A DNA stretch of 64,000 bases, taken from contig JADGJT010000066.1 of assembly GCA_027604005.1 (NCBI GenBank), positions 1 through 64,000 of the forward strand, in the 5' to 3' direction. Of this stretch, positions 1 through 13,300 are shown piece after piece (within the stretch, counting starts at the first letter, position 1; the number at the start of each line of letters is the position of its first letter). The notes under the pieces were generated by a model. That model searched no databases. It was not told the DNA's origin and saw nothing but the letters and a program-made list of their open reading frames with translations. The position numbers and the translations under genes were made by a program. Origin of the DNA: Dinochytrium kinnereticum. Lineage: Eukaryota > Chytridiomycota > Chytridiomycetes > Chytridiales > Chytridiaceae.

Positions 1-120
1 CATCCATTCCATCATCTTCTGGACTCCATCCGTCATCAATGTGGGCGCCTTCAAGGTGCGGGGTGATGGGTTGTATGAGTGCATGGGACTTTGACAAATT
101 CTGCGTGTTGGGGGGGACAT

Positions 121-500
121 CACCGTCCGCTCGATTTTCCACGTTTTGCAGGAATTCTACACCTCTGGAGGTGAATATTTTTCTACAGCATTCTACAGGT
201 TTTTCCAGGAATCTACAGGTGGCCCAAAAATGCAACCAAACAATGGAAAAATATTTGCACAAATCTGCAGGAATTTGCAGAGTCTGCCAAACACCCCCTT
301 GCAACTTTGTGCAGAAATTTCTTTTTTCAGGTGTCCACCAAACACCCCCTTTTTACAGAGCTTGCAAATTGGTGCAGAATGCGAAATCTTCAGGTGCCGC
401 CAAACACTGTATTTTTGGGCCTGTAGAATGTTTTTCATGCAGAAATTTTTAATTATGATTTTGCAGGGATTTTGCAGTTGCCAAACAGGCCCTTAATAAA
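121..500. repeat. degenerate TGCAG / CCAAACACCCCC repeat
   Basis: The word CCAAACA followed by C-rich then T-rich sequence occurs near 287, 338, 399 and 481. The copies are separated by 50-80 bp stretches rich in TGCAG and AATTTGCAG. Read on the minus strand, the copies give recurring [IK]KG[VL]FG peptides, but the reading frames are not shared between copies, so this is DNA-level repetition and not a gene. It may be the edge of a decayed transposable element or an old satellite. Bases 1-120 and 500-844 show no supported gene. Confidence 0.5.
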
Positions 501-844
501 AAAGATTTGAAGAATGCGCTGGAAGCGGAAACCCTTCTTTCTTCTTGCCTTTCCAACCCCCTGGCCATCCATCCGCCCCATCACATCGCACCCCTCCGCA
601 GCCTTGGATCCCTCCCTGTCTGTCTCCCCATTCAGACATGTCCGGTCCTGGCTAACCCAACCATCATTTACCCATTCCATTTGCAGAATCCCGACTAGGC
701 GCTCAATTATTTTGTTTTTACTGTTTTAAAAAGGCGCTTTCAATCCCTCACTCTCACCATCATCCACCCGAGAGAGGGGCTACACTCACTGGATCAACTC
801 TCCTGCTTATCCTCCTGCTTATCCTCCCCCATCACCAAACAGTT

Positions 845-1993
845 ATGGCCAGCCGTGCACGAGATATGTCCCCAAAGCTTCACACCAGTGCTTCAACCGT
901 AGCACTGACATCTGCCCCTTCCATGGTGTCAATGAGCTCGTCCTTTCATTACGGACCAACTGGCATTTCGTCTACAGTGTCGGATTCAAGCAAGACGCTT
1001 GGATCCTCGGAAGCTTCGTCGCAGATCGAGAGGAAGGATTCCGAGGTTGTTCATGTGCTTGACAGCCTCCCGGCAACCCCTTCTCCCCCAACGAAACTGT
1101 ACTATCCCAAGCCGTCAAGGTTGAGCCCGAAAAGGCAGATTCAGTTCAACTGTCTTTATCTGGCGGGAAATACACTTGTCTCGGCTCTAGTTAGTGGAGG
1201 TGGGTTTGCTGTTTGAGAGCTGATCCGATCTGTCATCTTTGCCATGCTTTCAAGGGATCTGGTTTATGGGTGTCTAACCTACATCCTTCATCCTTCACGT
1301 TTATGTACAGCCCTCGGCTACGCCATCAGCTATGGTCTCTACTCCCCAAAGAATCCTTCCCCCAAACTCTACTCGTTTGAAGGTACCATCATTGGCGACA
1401 TTGTCGTCACCCTCCTGATCCAAAACATCATTACCTGGATCACAACGTCCATCTCTGTCTTTATGGACCTCCGCAATTCCCGCGCCCTTCCGTGGCCGGC
1501 TCCTAAATCCCTTATTCTCACACACGAAAGCCGTCCAAGTGTTCTCCGGAACATGTTTTATTACTTTGCCGGACCTTCTAGGCAGGCTGACGTTCTGGTA
1601 CCCAATCTTCCCAAAGGTGAGAGGGGCAAGCGCTGGGGTCGATTGATGCTTCGAGCCCTCTTGTCGTCGTTGATGGCCACGCCTGTTTACTCGCTTCTGA
1701 GCATTTTGGTCGTGCTGGCGATATACGCTCCGTCGGGTGTGAATGAGATTCCCAGGGGATCGGCTTACTGGATTAAGGCGGCGGTCGGTGCCATTTTTGG
1801 GGCGCTGCATACGCCAATTGTCGGTATCGTGGGACTTTGGTCTGTTGACCCCACTTTGGCTATTGTAGATGAGGAGCCAGTTGGGGCGGATAGTATGAAG
1901 AGGGGGGAGGAGGGAGTTGTAGCTGCAGAAACTGGGTTGGTCGTAACGGAAAAGGGACAAGGCGCTGGGCATACGGATTGGTTGAGAAGCTGA
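845..1993 (+). CDS. predicted multi-pass membrane protein
   Basis: Two exons, 845-1199 and 1311-1993, joined by a 111-nt GT-AG intron, give 345 residues. The first ATG is used. The N-terminal ~100 residues are Ser/Thr/Pro-rich and probably cytosolic. From about residue 105 there are four hydrophobic stretches: around FNCLYLAGNTLVSALVSG, the GDIVVTLLIQNIITWITTSI segment, a run near SLLSILVVLAIYAPS, and AVGAIFGALHTPIVGIVGLW. The tail is charged and disordered. The layout resembles the uncharacterised fungal membrane family DUF2456, but I recognise this from architecture only. It is convergent with the TPR gene at 3429-7314. Confidence 0.72.
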
Positions 1994-3428
1994 TGATTCT
2001 TTTCCGGAAGCGGGAAAGTGATGTCCAACTTGTCTGGTTTTTGGGGGGGGGTTGGCCATTATTAAGCCTTTGTGAATTACTCCCGACATTATTTTTTCTT
2101 TAGCATTTCCTATTTGCTTTTTAACTACCTTGCTCCTGTGCACTCGACAAATTTTGTTTTCTTGATGCTTCAATAATGTTATTATTATTATTATTATTGT
2201 TTTAATTTGTTTTTTTGTTTTTTTGTTTTTGTTTTTTTTTTTTGCGCGATCCTTTTACCAATGACGATTGATAAGTCTGTCGTGTATGTTTCGTTTTTTC
2301 TATCCTTTTCTTCTTTTATCAAGCGTTGTCCTTTGTAACTTTTTTGACTGCCCCCTTTTGCGTGGCGCAGGTTTGGCCGTGATGATTGTTAAAACAAACC
2401 GGTAAAGAATTGTTTTAAGCCTGCAGTTTTATTGTTTTCTTGGCTTAGATTGATGGCATTGTTTGTTTGATGCTGCCCCGTCATTTGTATGTAATGATGG
2501 TGATGATGGTGATGCAAAAAACAAAGAGAGGTTGATGGCAATATAATGTTGGCAAATACCATTACTATTTGTAAATGTTTTGCGGTGCATCTATTGAAGC
2601 CCTTCTAAACAAGGGAACCGAGAGGATGGAATGCGAAGTGAGCAAAAGGGCGAAAAGCAAAGGAGGTAAAGATATTTGAAAAAAAAAAGCTAGAAAGGAA
2701 GTAAAACGAGATGATGGAAGCCTGGTAGATGAATAGATGAGTAAAAAGCAAAAATATTAATAATTTAAACGAATAAAAAGAAAGAATGACAATGCCTAGC
2801 TCTCCCTGTCACCACATCAGATGTTCCCTCTATTTTTGGGAATGGCATATAAGTAAAAAAGGATAACGCAGGTTTGCAACAAGCGCCGTTGTTGCAGGGA
2901 ACAAAATAGCTTATACAGAATACTCGAACGTAATTAATGAAATGAAGGAAAAGGATTCGAAAAAGAAAAGAAGAAAAGGCCGATCCAAAAACCATTGAAA
3001 AAAAAAATAATGAGAAAACAGTATGGATGATCAATATGAATAAAGCAGAATCGGAAAAAAAAAAAGAAGTAAACTAACGACAATATCGCTTATACCCGAA
3101 AAAAAGACTATGAAATGAGCCTCTACCAATTCCTCCACCCTACCTCACCGCTCCAATCCTCCGTTAAAAAGCATATTATTTATTGGCCCTCATTTTCACA
3201 CCACACTCTAGAAACCCCATCTTTTTATCCCCACAAGAGTAATTCCAGCCACAAGCCACAACCACCAACGCCGTCTGCAGCTCTTCCCAAGACCATTCAC
3301 GAGAGAGTGAAACTGACATAAAAAATAAAGCCCTCACGACCGAGAGCAATGAACGACCACTTTCCTTATATACTCAAAATAAAGTTGTGATGTGGTGCGG
3401 GGGAGCAGGAAGGCTCTGATCCGTGATA
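1994..3428. other. intergenic, AT-rich, microsatellite
   Basis: About 1.4 kb lies between two convergent genes. It holds an (ATT)n run at about 2176-2199, poly-T tracts to 2245 on the left, and poly-A tracts at 2678-3070 on the right. The T-to-A switch suggests the 3' UTR and polyadenylation regions of the two flanking genes. Open frames here have no coding character. Confidence 0.6.
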
Positions 3429-6400
3429 TCAGATATCGTCCCCGACTGCCCGTAAAACCGGCAACACGTCCACAGAAATCTTCTTAGCGATCACCTTGAC
3501 CCCGTTCTCCAAAACCCCACCGTCCTCATCCCCCTCAAGCGCAGCCCCCAACAACCCAGCCTCAAACGCCAAAATCGCATGTGACTCTTCCCACCATCCT
3601 CCAAAAGAACTTACGAGCGTGTGTAAAGGCGTTGAAGAGTGAGATGAAGACGATGACGGCGGTGACACACCATGATGAGTTAACCCTGCCCATCGCCGGG
3701 CCTCGGCTTTCAAGGGGTTCAAGGGGCGTTTAATCCCGCCTAGTTGACGGATGGGGCCAGCAGGAGATGAAGAGGGACGGAGGGAGAGCAGGTGGAGGGA
3801 TCGGGCGAGGGATAGACATGTTCTGGAGGAGTGGGGTGTTGGGTGGGTTTGGTGGTCAGAGGGAGGTTTTTGTGTGGATGAGAACAGTGTCATTGTGATT
3901 GTTGGAGGTGCTGACAGGGCTACTGCTGATGCTGTCGATTGCTGGGGGCTCGACGTGGGTGGTAGAGGCAATGGGGGCATTGGCGGAGGCGTTGAAAAGA
4001 CCTCTTGTGGAGATGGAGGTGGTGGTGAGGCTCCTCTTCTTTGTGAAATGGAAGCAGGAGATAAAGAATTTTCATCCACCGAGCCCCCTCTCCAATGCCC
4101 ACCAAACCTCCCACTCTCTCCATGCGTCCTGGACAACGAATCATCGAGATGCGGTAGCACCAATCGCGGGGACCCTCCACCCCCTCCAAGAGCTCCAGCA
4201 ATGAGCTTCAAAATCTCAATGAGATCAGTCACCTTCGTGTTATTACTTGATCGCAAGTCTCCAGAACCTGATCTCCTATGTGACGGAGTCGTGGGACCAC
4301 GCGTTAAAGGAGGAAGCGACGAAACTGTCCCAGCTGAAGCCCGTCTTGAAAACATCGGCTCCATAAAGGGAAGTAAAGGAAGGGTTGGAGGTATGTCCCT
4401 AACCCTCTCGTCGCTTCCAACGGAGTCGTCTCGAGATTTTAACAAGCTTGATAAAACTGATCGCAACCAAAATATGTCATCGAGGTTCGTTGGATCGGAG
4501 GGACGGGAAGGAGTGCTGGTAGTTTCTTTGGAAAGAATCGAAAATAAGGTCTGGCTAAGATTGTAGAGGGATGTAATTGATTCTGGGCCTCGCCAAGAGG
4601 GAGATGGTAAGGGCTGGACGGTGACGTGTGTGCGGAATTGGCGGAGGATAATCTCCCAGTTGAAGACAGGAGATCGGAGGATCTTTAGAGATGCGTGAGG
4701 GTGGTCCAAAAGTAAGAGGATAGATGCTGGTAGGGGTTAGAAAAGCAAAGAAGAAAAAAAAAGAAGGACAAATACAAAATAATTCGAATGGAACATAAAG
4801 AAAAGTCCAAAAGGGAAAGCAAATAATAGTAAATAGAGATGAGAAGGTAATCAGGTAAATTCTCCGAAAAGCACACGTCAAATTCCTTACCAATATTAAA
4901 CCTCGCAATCCCTGCATTCTCAACCTCCCCTAATCCCTCCGCAACCCTCAGAGCCCTGAAAAGCATCCTTAAGCCCCTCCACAAATCCCTCACCCACCCA
5001 TCCCCCTCTCCAACCCCACCCAACCCCCCAACTCTCCCAGCCTCAACAAGACAACATGCGCTATTAATCATCCAAGGCAAACCTTCCATCTCCTTACCAC
5101 ACCCGTTGAATCCCTTAGCAGCCTCCACGACCCGACCTAGATCAAACAATGCGCTGGAGAGGTTTCCCTGTATGGATGAAAAGACGGCGGGGATTGGGTT
5201 GTGAAAGATGGGGTGGTCGTGGTTGTGGTCCTGGGATTGTGAGAGGAGGGAATTAAGGGACCGACGTTTTGGGGTATGTTGGTGTATAGAGCGGTGAGAA
5301 GGCTGTGTGGTTCCCGGGTTGAAAAGGGTGAAGGTAGTAAGCGAGCGTTGGTGGTATAGAAGCGATCGATGGGGGTCTCCCGATCGTTGCATGCAGAGTC
5401 CGATATGAGTGAGACATCGTGCCCTAGCCATTAAGGCATTTCGATGAATGTAAGAAAGATGAAATTGCCTCGTAGATTTCCCACTTGCAGGCGTAGCGTC
5501 TATCTCAGAAGGAAGAGGATGTCGATTTAAAGTAGCCTGAACGATATCCAACCCCGCTTGATGCCAAGCAGTCGATTCCGTGATCTTGTCGACCGAAAAA
5601 TACATATTTCCGTAGGATGTCACCAAATCCAAGAAAAGCACCACCAATGGTGGGCCAAATCGATCGCGTCTTTGATGGGCCGATATCAGTAACGCCTCCA
5701 CTTTAGAATCCTTTGACGATCCTTCCCCACTTCCACGACTCCCCAGAACCCTCCCCTCATCCCCGTCACCACTCGACGTTCCACCAGCAGTTCGTTTCGA
5801 TAAAGACGACATGGAGCGACTTAAATTTGCACCTCCAACCCCAAGACCTGACCTCTTTATAGAAAGGTCAGGCGACAAGGGTCCGTCTAAGATACCAAGC
5901 ACCTTTAAAACCTTATCAGGGGTTAACGATGACTCGGAATGACTTTCAGTCAGTCCAAGAAGTTTCGCCGCCTTTTCGTTGGTGGATTCAGGAGCTTTCT
6001 TAATTCCAAGCAGCTTTAGTGCCTTACGTGACGAGGTCGGAGTGTCAGATAGATGCCGCTCCTCAAACTTCTTCGACAACCCATACCGTAATAGTCCCAG
6101 AACCCTCATCAACCCCCTACGTCTCTCCCGGTCTTCTTCACACTGACCCTCATCCAACTCTTGATGCACCCCCTCATCATCAACATCACCCTCCTGGTTC
6201 GTCTCCCCCAAAAACTCATCAAGCCGTCCAATAGCGCACTCCCAAGCCTCATCTAGGGCGGTGAACCCTTTCTCGATCTTTCCAGTTCGGCGAAAAATAC
6301 AGCTTACGTTGTTCAACGCCTTGGCTTTCCGAATGGAATCATTCACGCGGTTGGATAACTCAATCGCTTCGTTCCAAGTTTCAAGTGCAAGTGAGAGGTC

Positions 6401-7314
6401 TGGGGCTGGCCCTAGGAGGTATCCTGCCCCGCGGTCGAGGAGAATGTCGATTTGACGTTGAACTTTTGTATCAGGGTTTGTGGCGCGGTGGGCAGAGGAA
6501 GAGCGGGACGAGAGAAAGGAAGATCGAATGTCTGCAACAAAAAAGTGTAGGAGAAGAAGAGCGGGAGAAAAGTTTAGTTTCCTTGTCCATCAATATTTAA
6601 TCTATCTATCTCACCGTCTTTTGGAGGAACAGGAGGCGGAGGGGAAGACGATAGTGACCTCTCCCGCGACACCACCCCGACCCCCAAAAATTCGGCAGAC
6701 ACGCTTGCCTTCAAAGGTGGGGCAGCTTTCCTCCCACTCCCACTCCCACGATGAGCAATTGAGCTCTTCCGTTCCGGTATCCGTCCCCTCCTCTCCGCAA
6801 CCAAATGATCAACCGCCCCCTCACGCTTCTGAGGCAAGTCAACAGAGCCCACGCTGCCACCAACCTTTCTCAACCCCTCCAGAGCTTCCCGAAGTGCCGA
6901 AGGATTGACATGAATCATGGATGGAATAGGTGGTGCGGAAGAGGTGATGAGGATTGGGGGAGGGTGGAGATCGGTGATGTCGTCGATGGTGTGGTTGCGG
7001 GGAAACTGGTCACGTCTGCTGCCTTTGTGGTGGCGATTTCCGACTCCCACCCCGTGGTTTGGCTCTGGACTGTTGTTGAAGGGGAGAGACCTTCCATGAT
7101 CGCTTCCCATGTTGGGTTTCCTAAGCGGGGGGAAGTCGCCTCTGTGTGGATCGGTGGATGATTTACCCATCGCACTGCTGAGAGGACGTGAGGAATTTGT
7201 CTCGTCAATTGTCACAAATCGACGTTCTAATGACTGGCCAGGAAGATGATGCCGTCTTGCATTCACAGAATCAGCTGAACTCCCTTCGCTGCCTGAACCA
7301 GCATGCTCATCCAT
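3429..7314 (-). CDS. TPR-like repeat protein, function unknown
   Basis: Three exons on the minus strand, 7314-6615, 6531-4891 and 4726-3429, give 1,212 residues. Both introns are GT-AG and are in phase 1. The first ~230 residues are disordered (Ser/Pro/His-rich). From exon 2, alpha-helical repeat units of TPR type appear, for example DLSLALETWNEAIELSNRV, then KAKALNNVSCIFRRTGKIEK, and later QGNLSSALFDLGRVVEAAKG. They are interrupted by low-complexity insertions. The last ~350 residues are again Pro/Ser/Gly-rich. TPR arrays usually act as protein-binding scaffolds, and no catalytic domain is visible. The partner and pathway are not evident. It is transcribed in the same direction as the TPR co-chaperone upstream, with 144 bp between them. 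Confidence 0.8.
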
Positions 7315-7458
7315 CCACTGCTTATCACAAGGACCGGCCCTCGTTCAAACCCATCCAAACGGAGAAAAAGGTTTGAGTCTGAGAGAAACAGCTGGCAAAA
7401 GCAAGGTCCAAAATTGCACACAAAAATGAACATTGTTTGCCAATCCTTCTTCACCTCA

Positions 7459-9685
7459 TTAACCAAAGTGGAAGTGAGAAGCCCCTCCATGACTCCGTCT
7501 TCCACCACCTCCACCCATGTGCGAGTGCATACCAGGGAACCCTCCACCTCCCATCCCAGCGCCCATAAACACCCTCATAATATCCTCCATGGAGGCATCG
7601 CCGCCAAACCCACCGCCAAACGGGCTCTGACCAGCGGAGGCAGAAGAGCCATCAACGTCCATGCCAGAGTCGAACATCTCCTTCTTATGAGGGTCGGAGA
7701 GAACGCTATAGGCTTCGCTGACCTCCTTGAACTTGGCACTGGCCTTCTCCTTTTCGTCGTCCGATAGACCAGCTTGCTTATCTAAAAAAGAAATAGGTAA
7801 GGAAACGAACGACAACAAAAAATGTAGGGAAGACAAAAAGTGAAGAAAAAGGGTAAGGACGAAAAACTAACCAGGATGATGCACCAAAGCCAAACGTCTA
7901 TAAGCCTTCTTGATCTCATTATCACTCGCGCTCCTATCAATCTCCAAAATCTTATAATAATCCTTCCGCTTTGCCTGCTTCTGCAAATTCTGAGTCTGCC
8001 TCATAGCCGCTTGAATCTCCCGATCCCCAGGTTTGATGCCATCCGCAAAAGTGTAGTCCCTAAGCGCCTCATCATATTTCTCGAGCTTCAGACTGCTGTC
8101 CGCGCGGCGAAGGTAAAGCTTGAAGAACAATGCTGAATTGTTGGAGTTTCTGCAGTCTGATGATGTGGGAGAGTGGGAATCGGGAGCTGTTGGGCCAAAG
8201 GAGATGAGCTCGAGAAGTTCTATCGCGGCGGTCGCGTCCTTCATCGACTCAGTGTGGTTGCCCATCTGGATGTTTTGTATGATGTTAAAACGGCTCATTC
8301 CCGAGAACAAAATGAAACTCAAAAACCCCTAATGAATTACCTTGCTCTTAACAGTAGCCCTGTTGCTCAACACTTTAACCTTAACAACCCCACCCTCAGG
8401 GTCCTCATCAAGGAATCGAGTGTATGCATCAATGGCGACGGCCAAATCACCTCTGCCAAAAGCATCATTACCCTCCTTCTTCAGGCTTTCCATAAGCTTA
8501 ACTCTCTTAAGAAAAGAGCGAGCTCGCTTATTATCGGGGTCAAAAGCAAGGGCCTGTTGAAGCACTTGCTGGACATGAGTGACCGGATGCGTGTCATTCA
8601 GATAGAGAACCTCTGCGCGGACAGTAAGAGCCTCGGAGTTTGTGGAGTCAGACATCAATAGAGATCTGTGAAATGATGGATAGGTTATTTGTTTTAGCAG
8701 GAGTGCGGAAAACCAAGAGGGGGGTTTTAGAAAACAATGTTGCTTGAATGAAATAGTATGTGTTTGTAGAGATAAGCTTACTGCACGATCCTTCCAGTCT
8801 CTCCCAGCTCCCTTAACCCCAGAAGCGCCCGGGCCCGAATCAACTTCCACTTTGCGCAAATATTACTCAGGTCTGCAGAGGAGAGTTTTGAGGCGCCTGA
8901 AAGTCAAAATAGGATGTCAGCAATCACCAAATGCATAAAAATGCATCCATTCAAGCCAACATATACACATATATGTATCGATATCAAGAGAAAAAAAAAG
9001 TACCTGCGCCGTTTGAAAAGCTGACGGCTGAGTCCACATGCACCATAGCGGTTTCAATCGCCTTGAGGGCTTTTGCGTAGTTCTTGGCCTCCAAAAGACT
9101 GATGGCTTCGTTGACAGATGCCTCAATCCTAAGGGCACTATTGAGGTCCTCCTCCATACGAGCAAGGTTGGAGATCGAAGCGGGGGTGCTCGAAGCGACG
9201 GTGATAGCCGAGCGGATGAGATGGATGGCGGCAGAAATGTCGCCCATAAACAGCAAGCCCTTTGAAGCCCTTGAGTAGACCTTGATCTGAGAGGGATCCA
9301 GGCTGAGGGAGGTTCTGCAGTCAATGACGGACTCTGAGTGCTTGCCGAGCATGGTGTAGGCAGCGGATCTATTGCCATAGTAGGTCGGGTTGGAGGGCTG
9401 TAGCTCTTTGTTTTTTTTGTTGGTGGTGTTGTTTGTTTTTATGGTTGTGTTGTTTTTTGTTGAAAAACACTTTGCGGGAGGAAAAAAGGCCCTGAAAAAA
9501 CAAGCAAAAGAGCACTCACCTATGCACTTTGAATAGAGGGAGACGGCATCTGCATACTTTTTCTCCTTGTAGAGCTGGTTTGCCTGTGCCTTGACCTGCT
9601 CGGCCTCGACGGCAGGGTCCATGGTCATCTCAACGTCCTCATCCATATCAGCGTTCATCCGGGCAAAAGAATCCGACGCCAACAT
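7459..9685 (-). CDS. DNAJC7: DNAJC7-type TPR and J-domain co-chaperone
   Basis: Six exons on the minus strand: 9685-9520, 9405-9004, 8896-8782, 8665-8341, 8265-7872 and 7781-7459. They give 574 residues. TPR units start near residue 25, including [20 protein letters not shown] and [17 protein letters not shown], and continue to about residue 420. A C-terminal J domain (about 437-505) begins [20 protein letters not shown]. Its HPD motif is rebuilt across intron 5 (HHP|DKQ). A Gly/Met-rich tail follows. The order and length match DNAJC7/TPR2, a cytosolic Hsp70/Hsp90 co-chaperone that stimulates Hsp70 ATPase and recycles clients between the two. An in-frame ATG at 9658 is an alternative start. 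The intron 1 acceptor (CAAAG) is weak but gives the canonical TPR sequence. Confidence 0.93.
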
Positions 9686-10318
9686 GCGCACAGCAGCCAG
9701 GGGGTGTTGCGTGTGTATGGAGGGGTGCTGAGGAAGGGAGGGACGGGTTGAGGGCGATGGAAGGTGAGGGAAGGTTGAGGAAGTCGAACAAACAACGCAG
9801 GCTGTGGACAACAAAAAACAGCAAAAGCAGAATTTGATTTCTCTGTACATACATCGGTGTTTTATTTCACAGACCGCACGCAAGAGAAGGAGAGGGAGAG
9901 AGCGAGAGAGAGAGAGAGGCTGCATCGCTGGAGACGACGCATTGTGCAGGCATCAGAGGAGACGTGCGTGGAGTATGCAAGATATCGGTGCTGATGGGCG
10001 GCGAGGGAATATCAATCAATCAACCTTTGACCCATACAAATGAATGAATAAATATCCAGTGATATAACACACCCGTTCTGCCCCATCGCTGCTACGCTGC
10101 GTGCGAGGAAAAGCACATCCTTCCGTCAGGGGATCACCCATCCACACGCATCAGCCATACGCTTCTGGCTGTGGGTGCATGCTGAGACTGCAAGTGGCTC
10201 CTGGTTGTACAGGTTTCCAGTTTCACTCCTTCCTCGTCTACACCACCGCCGGCCATCCCTCTCCCTCCCTCTTTCCCGTCCCTCGTCTCCCTTCAACGCC
10301 GTCAGTAACTGAACCTCG
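9686..10318. promoter_or_regulatory. divergent intergenic region with (GA)n tract
   Basis: These 633 bp separate the divergently transcribed DNAJC7-like and tomosyn genes and must carry both promoters. A polypurine (GA)n run lies at about 9888-9919. No TATA box or named operator is clear. Confidence 0.5.
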
Positions 10319-13300
10319 ATGGATCACCTCTTCAGCAATCTCTTTGGAAGCAGGGCGCAATCCTCATCCGCATCGTCTCACTCTGCGTCAGGTGCCGGAG
10401 CTGGAGGAAGGAACGCTCTTCCCGCCTCCTCTACCGTCCTTTCACGCCTGGGGCTTCCTGGCCGCCACCCCTCCCCGACAGTCACGGCATACGACCCCGC
10501 ACAGTCTTTCGTGGCAGTGGGGCTATCGGATGGTTCCATTCTCCTCATTGGCTCCCCGCCAAACTTTGAGGCACTCCTGCCTTCCCCAACGGACGCGACC
10601 AGGGCCTCTGCCGTCAAATTCATCAGGTTTAAAGTCGGCGATCGCTATCTTGTTAGCATTAACAACCATGATGAGGTAAGTCTTTGTTCGTTAATCGTTG
10701 GTCTTGCCGTGTCGTCGCTGTGTCTGTTGTCTTCCCGCAAATCCCATCTCCTCCCCTTCTTTTTTTTTTTTCTCCTTTCCTTCCAGATATTCAACCATTC
10801 ATTCATTCCGAAAAAAAGATTGTAGTTTGGAACCTCGCCACTGGATCAATCCAGTTCCCACCCACTCCTGTCGGGGTTCCCGTAACTTCCCTCTGCGTTC
10901 CGTCAGGCTCCTCTGGCTGGTTTTATGTCGGTCTAGCCACAGGCCAAGTCCTCGTCTATGACGCCCTGCGAGGGATGAAGTCCACCTACCACGTGCCTTG
11001 TCTGCTGGATCAGCTGGCACCCGTGGAATCTTACACTGAGGTGGGGAGTGAGACGAAAATATCTGACGAGTCTCCGGGGCGGGTGGTTGCTCTTGAGGCA
11101 TGCCCTGCAGACGCCAACATTCTGATGATCGGTCACGCTTCTGGTTTCATTTTTCTTTGGGATATTAAGGCAAAAGCATGCCTAAAACGATTCATGCTGC
11201 CGTCCCGAAAAACGGCGGATGGAGGAGCTTCACTTATGCCCCTCATTTCTGCTTGCTGGAAGCCTGATGGATCGCAGTTTGTGACTTCTCATGAAAGCCT
11301 TATCGCCTTTTGGAATGTCAAAGAGTCTGGGTTGATGGAGGGGCTAAAGAGCCTGGCAAAGGTTACCGACAATAAGGACGTAGTGAAAAAGCCTATTCAC
11401 CTTCGAACTCTTGAGGGACCAGTTGAGGACGGATCTGTAACGGAGAGACACCCTGTGTTCAAGGTTTCATGGATATCCTCCAACTCCGCACAAGATCAAC
11501 CTTCCACCGCGCTTCTCGTCTCGGGCGGAACCCGTAGCGCCGAGCTTGAAGGCATCACATTGTTTGAGATTAATGGCAACACTAAAGAATTGAAAGGGTT
11601 AAAGCCGTCTGGATTCTTAGCTATTGATAGCAAGATATTGAATTTTATCCCTATGGAGTTATTGGAGACCGGCACTGAGACGACGTTTGGAATTCTCGCT
11701 TTAACCAGCTCTAATGACGTTCGCGCTTTCAAGTTCCAGACATCTGGGTTCGCACCTGCCGCCTTGTCACCGTCAGTGGAGATGCTCTCCTCTGCCGATA
11801 TTCTTGGATTCACAATGGTTGTCGCTGGCCCATCTTTCCTTGACAGGCTACGACGTGAATTGGATTCGCGAATCACACCGTTACCTCTCAAAGGTGGAGC
11901 CGCTGATTTTCTCTACTCAGTCGGTTCCAGAAACGCACGCCCGAACGCTAACGACCTCCTCCTTACGGCTCACTCGGACTCCACAGTAAAGATTTGGCAA
12001 ACAGATGATTCGCCCTTGGGTGCGCAGTTCCAGCCCACTTTGCTTTCAACCTTAAACCTCAAGGGTCATATCAATCTGACAAAGGGAACTCCCAATGCCC
12101 CATGCAGCACTTTAGTCAACATTGACCCACGTGAAGGAGTGTTGATCGTCGCATCTGGAACGGTCGTCCTCATCTTTAAGCATGAAGCAAAGGCCGAGCA
12201 TTCACGTTCATCCTCCGCAGCTTCCCGCCCCGCCACCGCCGAAGCAAAAGAATACACCGCCGACGATGTTGAAAGACTTATGCAAGAGCTTGATGACACT
12301 ATAGACGGCGTTTTAGATGAGCTAAAAGAAACTCGTGGTGGAGAGGGTGACACTCTGAAAACCGAAACTGCCACCATCGCTGATCACCCTATGGAAAGTG
12401 AAACTGAACCAGTTAATTCTGATGCCGTTGATCCGGCTCCACCGCCTCCTCCTCCGCCGAAAACTGACGAACTCTCAAAGGAGAAAATTGTTGCGAAGTC
12501 TGCACCGGGCCCGCAGCTTCCTCCCAGAGCGATGCCAGGACCGCCGTTACCGCCTAGGGATAAGAGTAGCTCGGCTTCTAGGGAGGCATTGCACGGGACT
12601 AGTGGAGGAATAGAGGGATCGAGTGATATGGTTTCTAATCCGACCGTTGTGGTTGATCGACTTGGAAGGAGAGTGTTGCCAGCTATTAAGGGATGGGTTC
12701 CGTATATCTCTGCTATTTATATGAACAATGTTGCTTCGGTTTCGTTTGCGGGATGGTTGAATGTGTGAGTATTAGATTTTATATATATATATACTTTTTC
12801 GAATGATGGAGTTTCTAAATATGCTTCTTTCTTCTTCTTTTTTTTGCTTAGGCTTGCTGTTACTACCACCGATGGAACACTTACCATTGTTGACGCCTCT
12901 ACTGGCAAAGCAATTTTTACCGACATCTTTAAGGATACCACCGAAGGTCTTCCTATCGAGATTGTCCTTCTCCATTTCGCTGAAACCTATTTTGATAAAG
13001 GTAAAGCAAAGTTCATTCCCTAGCAAACCACTTCTTGGTCGCCCTCTTCTTTTTCCGCATCGAAATGAAACCATATCACTCATTTTCTCAAAAAAACTAA
13101 AACACAAACAGAACCCCACACCCGCCCCGTCTTATTCGTAGGAACTGCTGACGGCGCCCTCTTTGCCTATGGTTTTACCGAATGGCACCTCGACCAACCG
13201 CGGCAAATTCTCCGTCGAATCTCACTCATCAAACCCTCCACTGCCTTCCTCGACGACCCCTCCCTCTTCACCTCCTACAACCGACCTTTAAGTCTCGCTA

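Noticed and set aside
1301..2173. 290-codon open frame antisense to the membrane protein gene
   Set aside because: It is antisense to a two-exon gene with clean splice sites, and its product is basic low-complexity with no domain.
3751..4566. 271-codon + strand open frame
   Set aside because: It overlaps the third exon of the TPR gene in antisense. The Gly/Arg/Glu-rich product mirrors the Ser/Pro-rich sense strand.
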